Part shown: positions 7,594 through 16,328 of the stretch, in pieces | Position numbering within the stretch: position 1 is the stretch's first letter | How the letters are laid out: each line of letters opens with the position of its first letter | Assembly: GCA_963770505.1 (NCBI GenBank) | Contig: CAVYPR010000006.1 | Span: 682,001-746,000, forward strand | Reading direction: 5' to 3' | Source of the DNA: CAVYPR01 sp963770505 | GTDB lineage: Bacteria; Actinomycetota; Acidimicrobiia; Acidimicrobiales; RAAP-2 | DNA length: 64,000 nt | Notes under the pieces: generated by a model | Told to the model about the DNA's origin: nothing | Seen by the model: only the letters and a program-made list of their open reading frames with translations | The model's database searches: none | Translations under genes and position numbers: made by a program

Positions 7594-9162
7594 TCAGTGT
7601 CGGAAGTGCCGCTCGGCGGTGTGGACCATGGCCACCCCGGCGGCGTCGGCCGCCGCGGTCACCTCGTCGTCGCGCACCGATCCCCCCGGCTGGACCACCG
7701 CCGCCACCCCGGCCCGGGCCAGGACCTCGAGGCCGTCGGGGAAGGGGAAGAAGGCGTCGCTGGCCGCGGCGGCGCCCCGGGCTCGCTCGCCGGCCTTGGC
7801 CACCGCGATCTCGGCCGCCACCACCCGAGACTGCTGCCCGGCGCCCACCCCCACCGCCTGGGCCCCGCCGACGACGGCGACGGCGTTGGAGGTGGTGCGG
7901 CCGCAGACCCGCCAGGCCAGCACCAGGTCGAGCCACTGGGCCTCGGTCGGCTGGACCCGGCCGACCACCTTCCAGGCGGAGGGGTCGGCCAGGAAGCGGT
8001 CGGCGTCCTGGACGAGCACCGACGACCCGAGGCTCCGCAGCTGGCGGGTGACCGGCTCGGGGGCCGGTGCCGAGAGCAGCCGGGTGGCCTTGCGCCGGGC
8101 GGCCAGCCGCTCGAGGGCCCCGGCTTCGAAGGACGGGGCCACCACCACGTCGGCCTGGGGCCCGGCCGCCACCGCCTCGGCGACGTCGGCCGTGACCGGG
8201 CCGCCCAGGGCCACGATCCCCCCGAAGGCCGAGGTGGGGTCGCAGTCGAGGGCCAGGCGGTAGGCGGTGGCCAGGTCGACCGCCACCGCCGCCCCGCAGG
8301 GGTTGGCGTGCTTGATGATGGCCACCGCCGCCCCGAGGGCGGGGTCCCGCCCGGCGGCGTCGGCGGCCAGCTCGTGGACGAGTCGCCAGGCGGCGTCGGC
8401 GTCGAAGAGGTTGAGATAGGAGAGGGCGGAACCGCCGTGCTGGACCACCCGGTCCCACCAGCTGTCGCCGGGGACCATCCGGTAGCGGGCCCCGGACTGG
8501 TGGGGGTTCTCGCCGTAGCGGAGGATCTCGGCGCGCTCGAGGGTGAGGTGGATGGTGGGGGCCAGCGCGGCCTCGGCCGCCGTGCGCTCGGGCACCGGGC
8601 CCGGGGCCGCGTCCCCCTCGGTGTCGAACCAGGCCACGATGGCGGCGTCGTAGGCCGCGGTGTGGGCGAAGGCCGCCCGGGCGAGGCGGCGGCGGGTCGC
8701 CGGCGACAGTGCCCCGTCCCGTCGGAGCTCGGCCAGGACGCCGTCGTAGTCGCCCGGCGAGGTCACCACGCCGACGTGGGCGAAGTTCTTGGCCGCGGCC
8801 CGCACCATGGTCGGCCCGCCCACGTCGATCAGCTCGACCGAGGGGTCGGTGGCGAAGGGGTAGAGGTTGCACACCACCAGGTCCACCGGGTCGATCCCCT
8901 GGGCCTCGAGGTCGGCCAGGTGCTCGGGTCGTGACCGGTCGGCCAGGATCCCCCCGTGGATGCGGGGGTGGAGGGTCTTCACGCGGCCCCCGAGCATCTC
9001 GGGCGAGCCGGTCACCTCGGACACCCCCAGGTGGTCGATGCCGGCCTCGGCCAGGGCCGCCGAGGTGTTGCCGCTGGCCACCAGCTCCCAGCCCAGGTCG
9101 GCCAGGCCGCCGGCCAGCTCGACCAGCCCCGATTTGTCGTAGACCGAGAGCAGCGCCCTCAC
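7594..9162 (-). CDS. purH: AICAR transformylase / IMP cyclohydrolase
   Basis: 522 residues; last two steps of IMP synthesis, using 10-formyl-THF. The N-terminal cyclohydrolase shows LSVYDKSGL, GGRVKTLHPRIHGGIL, NLYPF and GGPTMVRAAAKNF. The transformylase half shows RYGENPHQS, AIIKHANPCG with catalytic Lys and His, SDAFFPFPDGLE and QPGGSVRDDEV. GTG 9162 overlaps the purN stop as GTGA, indicating translational coupling. Ends with the family-typical HTAERHFRH. Full length and intact. Confidence 0.97.
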   Translation of the reverse strand: MRALLSVYDKSGLVELAGGLADLGWELVASGNTSAALAEAGIDHLGVSEVTGSPEMLGGRVKTLHPRIHGGILADRSRPEHLADLEAQGIDPVDLVVCNLYPFATDPSVELIDVGGPTMVRAAAKNFAHVGVVTSPGDYDGVLAELRRDGALSPATRRRLARAAFAHTAAYDAAIVAWFDTEGDAAPGPVPERTAAEAALAPTIHLTLERAEILRYGENPHQSGARYRMVPGDSWWDRVVQHGGSALSYLNLFDADAAWRLVHELAADAAGRDPALGAAVAIIKHANPCGAAVAVDLATAYRLALDCDPTSAFGGIVALGGPVTADVAEAVAAGPQADVVVAPSFEAGALERLAARRKATRLLSAPAPEPVTRQLRSLGSSVLVQDADRFLADPSAWKVVGRVQPTEAQWLDLVLAWRVCGRTTSNAVAVVGGAQAVGVGAGQQSRVVAAEIAVAKAGERARGAAAASDAFFPFPDGLEVLARAGVAAVVQPGGSVRDDEVTAAADAAGVAMVHTAERHFRH

Positions 9163-9777
9163 GCCCGGCCCTCCGCCGCCACCGCGGCCATGCCCTCGAG
9201 CGAGCCGGTCCGCTCCAGCTCGTCGAGCGCCCGCAGCACGGTGGCCGGATAGAGCCGCCGCTCGACCTCCTTGATCCGCTCGTGGAGCGAGTCCACGGTG
9301 TCCCCGTCGACCACCGCCACCTCCTGCTGGGCCAGCACCGGGCCGGCGTCCATCTCGAGCGTCGCCAGGTGGACCGTGCAGCCGGTCACGGCCACCCCGG
9401 CGGCCAGGGCGTCGGCCACCGCGTGCCAGCCCGGGAAGGCGGGCAGGAGGGCGGGGTGGGTGTTGAGGATCCGTCCGCCGAAGGCGGCGTGGACCGGCTC
9501 GGCCAGGACGGTCCCGAAGCCGGCCATGGTCACCAGGTCGGGCGAACGCTCCGACAGCAGGGCGGTCAGGGCCTCGGTGTACCCCCGGCGGTCGAAGTCG
9601 GGCCCGAACCCCCCCCACCGGCGACGGTCGACGAGCAGTGCCTCCACCCCCGCCTCCCGGGCCACCTCGAGGGCCGGGCACGGGCGGTCGCTCACCACCA
9701 CCGCCACCGGCACGCCGGCCGCCACCATGGCGCGCGAGGATCGTCCCGCTGCCGGAGACCAGGACCGCCGCTCGCAC
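9159..9777 (-). CDS. purN: Phosphoribosylglycinamide formyltransferase, apparent frameshift
   Basis: Transfers formyl from 10-formyl-THF to GAR in purine synthesis. The frame from GTG 9777 reads RAAVLVSGSGTIL (phosphate-binding loop) and then derails. The rest of PurN continues one frame over as RAMVAAGVPVAVVVSDRP and runs to the stop with MAGFGTVL, ILNTHPALLPAFPG and the GCTVHL/DAGPVLAQQ active-site Asp. Removing one base near 9733-9737 joins the halves into a normal 205-residue enzyme. GTG 9777 follows a -10 box by six bases. The extra base may be a sequencing error; if real, purN is broken. Confidence 0.9.
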
Positions 9778-9783
9778 GGCGCC

Positions 9784-9789
9784 ACGCTA
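9784..9789 (-). promoter_or_regulatory. -10 box (TAGCGT) for leaderless purN-purH-folD unit
   Basis: TAGCGT on the minus strand is six bases before the purN GTG. This would drive the purN, purH, folD and cupin run as a leaderless message. Confidence 0.55.
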
Positions 9790-9831
9790 CCAACGTCGAG
9801 GGGGCGACCGACCACACGCGGGACCTCCCTG

Positions 9832-9837
9832 TAGGGT
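9832..9837 (+). promoter_or_regulatory. Candidate -10 (TAGGGT) for the phosphoesterase gene
   Basis: TAGGGT lies 56 bases before the TTG at 9894, divergent from the purN promoter. It is a weak match without a visible -35. Confidence 0.3.
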
Positions 9838-9893
9838 GCGGCGGCCCGGCCGGGCGGCCCGCCGCCGGCCCACGAGCCTCGAGGAGGGACGCC

Positions 9894-11222
9894 TTGCCAC
9901 CGACCGTGCACGCCCGATCGACCCGACGGCGCGCCGCGCTCGCCGGCCTGGCCGCCGCCGCCCTGTGCTGCTCGGCCCTGGTCGCCGCCGGTCCGGCCGG
10001 GGCCAAGGGCTCGGCGACGCCGCGGGCGGCGCTGGCCCCGGGGAAGATCGACCACGTCATGGTCATCGAGCTCGAGAACGAGGGGTTCGAGGCGACCTTC
10101 GGCCCCTCTTCGCCGGCCACCTACCTGAACGAGGTCCTCCGGCCCAAGGGTGAGCTGCTCGCGGACTACTACGCCATCGGCCACGTGAGCTTGGACAACT
10201 ACATCGCCCAGGTGTCCGGCCAGGCCCCGACGACCAGCACCCAGGGCGACTGCGTCTCGCCGGGGTTCGTGAACGTGACACCGGGCACCCCCACCACAGA
10301 GGGACAGGTGAAGGGCGAGGGGTGCGTCTACCCGCCCTCGGTGGCCACCATCGCCACACAGCTCGACGCCAGGTACCCGCCGAACCCGACGACCCACGTC
10401 GCCTCGTGGCGCGCCTACGAGGAGCAGATGGGCGACACAGCGGCCCGCGACGGCGGGGTGGCCGACCCCACGGGGGGGACCGACTGCGGCCACCCGGCCC
10501 TCGGGGGGAAGACGGCGGTGGTGGCCACCCCCACAGACCAGTACGTCACCCGCCACGACCCCTTCGTCTGGTTCCATTCGATCATCGACGACCAGGCCCT
10601 CTGCGACGCCAACGTGGTCCCGCTCGGGACCCTGGCGGCCGACGGGAAACCGGCGGCCTCGGGCCACCTGGCCCGGGACCTCTCGAAGGCCTCGACCACC
10701 CCGCGCTTCTCCTTCGTCACCCCCGACGTGTGCGACGACGGCCACGACACACCGTGCGTCGGCACCAACAGCACAGGCACCCACCAGGGCGGCCTGGTGG
10801 GGGCCGACGACTTCCTGCGCCACTGGGTGCCGGCCATCCTGGCCTCCCCCGCCTACCGCTCGGGCTCGATGCTGGTGGTGATCACCTTCGACGAGGCCGA
10901 CGTCGACCCGTCGGCCCACCCCACATACGCCGACGGCTGCTGCCACGAGCAGCCCGGCCCCAACACCCCGGCCCCGGGCAACCCCAACGACACCGACGCC
11001 CAGGCCCCCGGCGGCGGGAGGGTCGGCGCCCTCCTGCTCAACAGCCGGTACCTCAAGGGCGGCAGCACCGACGACACCCCCTACAACCACTACTCGGCCC
11101 TGCGCAGCTACGAGGACCTCCTCGGGCTCACCACCGGGGGCACCGACGGCCACGGCCACCTGGGCTACGCCGCGGCCCCGGGCCTCGCCCCCTTCGGCCC
11201 CGACGTCTTCAACAAGGGCTGA
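9894..11222 (+). CDS. Secreted phosphoesterase (phospholipase C / acid phosphatase family)
   Basis: 442 residues from TTG 9894, chosen because GAGGAGG lies directly upstream. Residues of about 1-38 form a Sec-type signal: Arg-rich start (STRRRAAL), hydrophobic core and an AGA-like cleavage site. The mature part begins with IDHVMVIELENEGFEATFG, has YYAIGHVSLDNYIAQVSGQ, MLVVITFDEAD and a late YNHYSALRSYEDLLGL. These are the metal- and phosphate-binding signatures of the PF04185-like family (phospholipases C, AcpA-like phosphatases, phosphatidylinositol-3-phosphatases). Several Cys pairs suggest disulphides outside the membrane. It may scavenge phosphate or cleave lipid head groups; the substrate is undetermined. 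Isolated on the plus strand. Confidence 0.85.
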   Translation: MPPTVHARSTRRRAALAGLAAAALCCSALVAAGPAGAKGSATPRAALAPGKIDHVMVIELENEGFEATFGPSSPATYLNEVLRPKGELLADYYAIGHVSLDNYIAQVSGQAPTTSTQGDCVSPGFVNVTPGTPTTEGQVKGEGCVYPPSVATIATQLDARYPPNPTTHVASWRAYEEQMGDTAARDGGVADPTGGTDCGHPALGGKTAVVATPTDQYVTRHDPFVWFHSIIDDQALCDANVVPLGTLAADGKPAASGHLARDLSKASTTPRFSFVTPDVCDDGHDTPCVGTNSTGTHQGGLVGADDFLRHWVPAILASPAYRSGSMLVVITFDEADVDPSAHPTYADGCCHEQPGPNTPAPGNPNDTDAQAPGGGRVGALLLNSRYLKGGSTDDTPYNHYSALRSYEDLLGLTTGGTDGHGHLGYAAAPGLAPFGPDVFNKG

Positions 11223-11239
11223 GGCAACAGGGTTGAGGC

Positions 11240-12127
11240 CTACAGCGCCTTCACCACCTCGACCATGGCCAAGCCGGCCTCGGTCGGGTTCTGGGCCACG
11301 GTGACCCCGGCCTCGGCCAGGGCGGCCATCTTGGCCTGGGCCGTCCCCTGGGAGCCCGAGATGATGGCCCCGGCGTGGCCCATCTTGCGGCCCGGGGGGG
11401 CCGTCACCCCGGCGATGTAGGAGACCACCGGCTTGGTCATCGACTCGGCGATGAAGGCCGCGGCCCGCTCCTCCTCGGAACCCCCGATCTCGCCGATCAT
11501 CATCACCGCCTTGGTGTCGGGGTCGGCCTCGAAGGCCTCCAGGCAGTCGATGAAGTTGGTCCCCGGCACCGGGTCCCCCCCGATGCCCACGCAGGTCGTC
11601 TGGCCCACCCCCTGCTGGGAGAGCTCGTGGAGGGCCTGGTAGGTGAGGGTGCCCGAGCGACTCACGATGCCCACCGGCCCCCCGGCCATGGCGATGTCGC
11701 CCGAGGTGATCCCGATGTTGCACTTGCCCGGGGAGATGATCCCCGGGCAGTTGGGCCCGAGCAGCCGGGTGGCCGGAAACTCCTCGGCCAGGCGGTTGTA
11801 GGCCAGCGCCTCGTCCTGGGCCGGGATGCCCTCGGTGATGCAGACCACGAAGGCGATGCCGGCCGCGGCGGCTTCGAGCACGGCCGCCGCGGCGTGCGGC
11901 GGGGGCACCGAGATGAACGAGGCGGTGGCCCCGGTGGCCTCCACCGCCTCGGCCACCGAGGCGAAGACCGGGATCCCCTCGATCTCCTCCCCGCCCCGCT
12001 TGGGGTTGGTGCCGGCCACCACCTTGGTGCCGTAGGCGCGGTTGCGCAGGCCGTGGAAGAGGCCCTGGCTGGTGGGGCTGATCCCCTGGATCACCACGGT
12101 GGTCGTCTCGTCGACGAAGATGCTCAC
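11240..12127 (-). CDS. sucD: Succinyl-CoA ligase, alpha subunit
   Basis: 295 residues; with SucC interconverts succinyl-CoA and succinate while making ATP or GTP. CoA-binding Rossmann domain: VIQGISPTSQGLFHG, TNPKRGG, FISVPPPHAA and the LLGPNCPGIISPG loop. The ligase domain contains GRKMGHAGAIISGSQGTAQ, whose His is phosphorylated. ATG 12127 has a GAGGAG Shine-Dalgarno. It is 43 bases downstream of sucC. The adjoining B12 mutase subunit would connect methylmalonyl-CoA (propionate catabolism) to this step. Confidence 0.97.
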   Translation of the reverse strand: MSIFVDETTTVVIQGISPTSQGLFHGLRNRAYGTKVVAGTNPKRGGEEIEGIPVFASVAEAVEATGATASFISVPPPHAAAAVLEAAAAGIAFVVCITEGIPAQDEALAYNRLAEEFPATRLLGPNCPGIISPGKCNIGITSGDIAMAGGPVGIVSRSGTLTYQALHELSQQGVGQTTCVGIGGDPVPGTNFIDCLEAFEADPDTKAVMMIGEIGGSEEERAAAFIAESMTKPVVSYIAGVTAPPGRKMGHAGAIISGSQGTAQAKMAALAEAGVTVAQNPTEAGLAMVEVVKAL

Positions 12128-12170
12128 GGTTTCTCCTCGTTTCCCTAAAGAGCGGTTGAGCCGGGCCGGC

Positions 12171-13313
12171 CTACCGGCCGGCCAGGGCCACGGCCCGGCG
12201 GGCGGCGTCGATCATGGTGGGCTCGGCGATCAGTCGGTCCGAGAGGTGGGGGGCGAGCAGCGCCCGGCCCTCCTCGGCGTTCGTGCCGTCGAGGCGCAGG
12301 ACGATGGGCGAGCGCAGGTCGACCCGGGAGAGCGCCTCGATGACCCCCTTGGCCACCTCGTCCACCCGGGTGATGCCGCCGAAGATGTTGACCAGGATCG
12401 ACCGGACGGCGGGGTCGGCGTTGATGACCTCGAGCGCGGCCGACATGACGTCGGCGTTGGCCCCGCCCCCGATGTCGAGGAAGTTGGCCGCCGAGCCGCC
12501 CACCTGGTTCACCACGTCCAGGGTGCTCATGGCCAGGCCCGCCCCGTTGGCGATGATCCCCACCGTGCCCGACAGGCCGATGTAGTTGAGCCCCTTCTCC
12601 TTGGCCATCCGCTCCCGGGGGTCCTCGGTCTCGGTCGCCGCGTACTCCTCCCACTCGGGGTGGCGGAAGGCGGCGTTGTCGTCGAGCGTGACCTTGGCGT
12701 CGAGGGCGTGCACCCGGCCGTCGGTGGTGAGGATGAGCGGGTTGATCTCGGCCAGGTCGCAGTCGCCCTCCACGTAGCAGGCGTAGAGCTTCAAGAGGAG
12801 GTCGGCCGTCTGCTCGCGGGCCGCCTCGTCCAGCCCGGCCTCGTCCACCCAGCGCCGGGCGCTGTCGGCGTCGAGCCCCTTCACCGGGTCGACGTGGAGG
12901 CGGGCGATGGCCCCGGGGTTGGTGGCTGCCACCTCCTCGATCTCCACGCCGCCCTCGGCCGAGAGCATGCCCAGGTGGCGCTTGGCCAGGCGGTCGAGGG
13001 TGAAGCTGGCGTAGTACTCCTTGGCGATGTCCGAGGCGTGCTCCACCCACAGGCGGTGCACGGTGTGGCCCTTGATGTCCATGCCCAGGATGGCTTCGGC
13101 GTGGCGGCGGGCCTCGGCGGCGTCCGCCGCCAGCTTGATCCCCCCGGCCTTCCCCCGGCCGCCCACCTTCACCTGGGCCTTCACCACCACCGGGTAGCCG
13201 GCCGCGTCGGCCTGGGCCACCGCCTCGTCGACGGTGTCGGCGGCGCCTCCCGGCGAGGTCGGGATGCCGAAGCGGGCGAAGTACTGCTTGCCCTGGTACT
13301 CGAAGAGGTCCAC
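12171..13313 (-). CDS. sucC: Succinyl-CoA ligase, beta subunit
   Basis: 380 residues; nucleotide-binding subunit of succinyl-CoA synthetase. The N-terminal ATP-grasp begins DLFEYQGKQYFARFGIPTSP, with VVKAQVKVGGRGKAGGIKLA, the metal-binding CDLAEINPLILT, and the CoA-ligase domain NGAGLAMSTLDVV and LDIGGGANADVMS. Start GTG 13313 follows AAGGAG. Forms an operon with sucD downstream; the gap to the B12 subunit gene upstream is about 90 bases. Confidence 0.97.
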   Translation of the reverse strand: MDLFEYQGKQYFARFGIPTSPGGAADTVDEAVAQADAAGYPVVVKAQVKVGGRGKAGGIKLAADAAEARRHAEAILGMDIKGHTVHRLWVEHASDIAKEYYASFTLDRLAKRHLGMLSAEGGVEIEEVAATNPGAIARLHVDPVKGLDADSARRWVDEAGLDEAAREQTADLLLKLYACYVEGDCDLAEINPLILTTDGRVHALDAKVTLDDNAAFRHPEWEEYAATETEDPRERMAKEKGLNYIGLSGTVGIIANGAGLAMSTLDVVNQVGGSAANFLDIGGGANADVMSAALEVINADPAVRSILVNIFGGITRVDEVAKGVIEALSRVDLRSPIVLRLDGTNAEEGRALLAPHLSDRLIAEPTMIDAARRAVALAGR

Positions 13314-13402
13314 GCGCTGCGCTCCTTTGGTCTGCTCGAAGGTGGGGTGTCGAAGACGGCCGGGTCGGCCGGTCGGGGCTGGTCGGTGTGGTCGGGGCGG
13401 TG

Positions 13403-13819
13403 CTACACCCCGAGCGCCTCCTCGCGCCGGTCGAGGGCCTCGGCCAGCCAGCGGCCGATGGAGGGGAGGGGCGCCCCGGGGGTGAAGACCTCGGCCACGC
13501 CCGTGGCCTTGAGGGTGGCGATGTCGGCCTCGGGGATGATGCCGCCCACCACCACGACCACGTCGGCGCGCCCGGCGTCGGCCAGCCCCTCGATCACCCG
13601 GGGGACCAGGGTGAGGTGGGCGCCGGAGAGCAGGGAGAGGCCGAGCGCGTCGGCGTCCTCCTGGACCACCGCGGCGACCACCTGCTCGGGGGTCTGGTGG
13701 AGGCCCGTGTAGACGACCTCGAAGCCGTCGTCACGCAGGGCCCGGGCGATCACCTTGGCCCCGCGGTCGTGGCCGTCGAGGCCGGGCTTGGCCACCACCA
13801 CCCGGTACGGACGCTTCAT
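13403..13819 (-). CDS. B12-binding subunit of methylmalonyl-CoA-type mutase
   Basis: 138 residues, only the cobalamin-binding domain. DGHDRG at residues 15-20 is the DxHxxG motif whose His binds cobalt from below. GLSLLSGAHL and VVVGGIIPEAD complete the nucleotide-tail pocket, and YTGLHQTPEQVV is typical of the methylmalonyl-CoA mutase C-terminal domain. Such stand-alone domains pair with a separate catalytic subunit, which is not in the window. Isobutyryl-CoA mutase small subunit is an alternative. Its position before sucCD supports methylmalonyl-CoA to succinyl-CoA flow. ATG 13819 is 8 bases after a -10 box. Confidence 0.9.
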   Translation of the reverse strand: MKRPYRVVVAKPGLDGHDRGAKVIARALRDDGFEVVYTGLHQTPEQVVAAVVQEDADALGLSLLSGAHLTLVPRVIEGLADAGRADVVVVVGGIIPEADIATLKATGVAEVFTPGAPLPSIGRWLAEALDRREEALGV

Positions 13820-13827
13820 CGGGGCCG

Positions 13828-13833
13828 ATGATA
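13828..13833 (-). promoter_or_regulatory. -10 box (TATCAT) for the B12-binding subunit
   Basis: TATCAT on the minus strand lies eight bases before ATG 13819. No Shine-Dalgarno is present, so the message is probably leaderless or nearly so. Confidence 0.5.
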
Positions 13834-13893
13834 GGCGGGGGGGTACGGGTGGACGCCAGACGGGACGGCCCCGCCCGGCGCCGCGGCCGGTCC

Positions 13894-16294
13894 TCAGGCC
13901 CGGCGCAGGGGGGTGGCCGACAGCAGCAGGCGCTTCTCGCCCACCGAGGCGAACCGCACCGTGGCCTGGGCCCGCTCGCCCTCGCCGTCGGCCGCCACCA
14001 CCACGCCCTCGCCCCAGTGGTCGTGGACCACGGCCTCGCCCGCCACCAGGCCGAGCCCCTCGGCCCCGGTGCTCTGCCGGGGCCGGGGCCCCGCCGGCCG
14101 TCGCTCGACGGCCGGTCCCCGTCCGGCGCCGAAGATCGTCCCGGGACCGCCCTCGTCGGCCGCTGCGGGGGTGCGGGCGCCGCCCCCCGACCCCACGAGC
14201 CCCACGTCGGTCACGAGCTCGGCGGGGACCTCGGCCAGGAACCGGCTCGGGATGTTGTGGGAGGTGCGGCCCCACAGCGTCCGCACCCAGGCGTGGGAGA
14301 GGTGGAGCCAGCGGCGGGCCCGGGTGATGCCCACGTAGCAGAGCCGGCGCTCCTCCTCGAGCTCCGCCGGCTCGCCCAGGGCCCGGAAGTGGGGGAAGAT
14401 CCCGTCCTCCAGGCCGACCAGGAAGACGGCCGGGAACTCGAGCCCCTTGGCCGTGTGCAGGGTCATGAGCGAGACCCGGGCCCCGTCGGCGTCGAGCTCG
14501 TCGGAGTCCGAGACCAGGGCCACGGTCTCCAAGAGCTCGGAGAGCTCCTCGTACTCGCCGGCCACCCCGACCAGCTCGGCCACGTTCTCCAGGCGGCCGT
14601 CGGCCTCGTGGCTCCGCTCGGCCACCAGCTCGGCCAGGTAGCCGGTCCGCTCGGCCACCAGCTGGACCAGCTCGCCGGGGGCCAGCCGGCCCATGGCCTC
14701 GCGGAGCTCGGCGAGCAGCCCGTCGAGCTCGCCGGCCCCCCGCAGGGCCCGCCCGGAGAGGCCGGCCTCCTCGGCGTGGGCGAGGGCGTCGGCCAGGGAG
14801 CGCCCGTTGGCCGCCGCCCAGGCCGCCAGCCGAACCACCGAGGTGGCGCCCATGCCCCGCTTGGGCACGTTGACCACGCGCCGGGCCGAGACCTCGTCGG
14901 CCGGGTTGGCCAGGAGGCGCAGGTAGGCCAGGATGTCCTTCACCTCCCGGCGGTCGTAGAAGCGGGTGCCGCCGATCACCTTGTAGGGGACGGCCGGCCC
15001 GCACCAGCTCCTCCTCGACCACCCGGCTCTGGGCGTTGGTGCGGTAGAAGACGGCCACCTCGCCGAAGGAGAGGTCCGCGTCCCGCCGGAGCCGCCGGAT
15101 CTCGGCGGCCACCCACTGGGCCTCGTCGCGCTCGTCCTCGGCCCGGTAGCGGCGGATCGGCTCGCCCGGATCCCCCTCGGTGAAGAGCCGCTTGGGTCGG
15201 CGGGCCAGGTTGTTGGCGATGACCGCGTTGGCGGCGTCGAGGATGGTCTGGGTCGAGCGGTAGTTCTGCTCGAGCACCACCGTGGTCGTGGGGCCGAAGG
15301 CCTCCTCGAAGGTGAGGATGTTGCGCATGTCGGCGCCCCGGAAGGCGTAGACCGACTGGTCGCCGTCGCCCACCACGCAGACGTTGCCGTGGTCCCTGCC
15401 CAACAGGACCACCAGCTCGTTCTGGGCCCGGTTGGTGTCCTGGTACTCGTCGACCAGGATGTGGCGGAACCGCTGCTGGTAGGCGGTGCGCACGTCCTCG
15501 CAGGTGCGCAGCAGCCGCACCGCCTGCAGCAGCAGGTCGTCGAAGTCCATGGCGTTGGCCGCCACCAGCCGCCGCTGGTACTCGAGGTAGACGTCGGCGA
15601 TGCGGCGGCGGAAAGGGTCCGAACCGTTCCCCGACTCCTCGGCGAACCGCCCCTCGTCGACGAGCTCCCCCTTGGCCTGGCCGATGACCGCGGCCACCGA
15701 GCGCGGCGGCAGCCGCTTGGTGTCGAGCCCCAGCTCGGACATCACGATCTCCACCATCCGGCGCGAGTCGGTGTCGTCGTAGACGGTGAACCCCGAGCGG
15801 TAGCCGAGCCGGTCGGCATGGGAGCGCAGGATGCGCAGGCAGGCCGAGTGGAAGGTGGACACCCACATCCGCTCGGCCCTGGGCCCGACCAGCTCGACCA
15901 CCCGGCGGCGCATCTCGTCGGCCGCCTTGTTGGTGAAGGTGATGGCCAGGACCTCCCAGGGGGCGGCGTCGCCGGTGGCCAGCAGGTGGGCGATGCGCCG
16001 GGTGAGCACCCGGGTCTTGCCCGACCCGGCGCCGGCCACCACCAGCAGGGGCCCGCCGCGCTGGACCACCGCCCGGCGCTGGGGCGGGTTGAGGTCGGCC
16101 AGCAGGGCCTCGGGGTCGCCCAGGTGCAGCGGGGCGACGAGGTCGGGCGACGGCTCGTCGTCGGGCAGGTGGGGCGGGGCCGCCGGCGCGGGGTCGGGTG
16201 GGGACGACGGCGCCGGATCGAACCCGGCCGGCGGGTCGTCGTCGAGCGAGAAGAGGCGGTCGTCGCCGAGCTCGGGGGGCAGGGCGGCCGTCAC
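13894..16294 (-). CDS. pcrA: ATP-dependent DNA helicase PcrA/UvrD, apparent frameshift
   Basis: 3'-5' SF1A helicase for repair and replication. The first part from GTG 16294 has a 60-residue acidic/Pro-rich lead, Walker A AGAGSGKTRVLTRRI, motif II DEYQDTN, GDGDQSVYAFRGAD and LEQNYRSTQTIL. It then loses frame after VVEEELVRAG. The other part continues YKVIGGTRFYDRREVKDILA, TLHTAKGLEFPAVFLVGLED and CYVGITRARRWLHL, and a C-terminal Tudor-like domain. Removing one base near 14991-14998 restores RAGVPYKVIGG and a normal 799-residue protein. A sequencing indel is the simplest reading. Confidence 0.92.
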
Positions 16295-16328
16295 CGGCGG
16301 GACGGCGCGCCGCGGTCGCCCACCGCGG

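Noticed and set aside
7006..8934. A 642-codon plus-strand open frame opposite folD and purH
   Set aside because: Spans two genuine genes on the other strand, has no recognisable domain, and no promoter or Shine-Dalgarno.
9894..9990. Lipoprotein signal (Cys pair after the hydrophobic core) on the phosphoesterase
   Set aside because: The residues before the Cys pair do not fit a lipobox; a Sec signal with AGA-type cleavage fits better.
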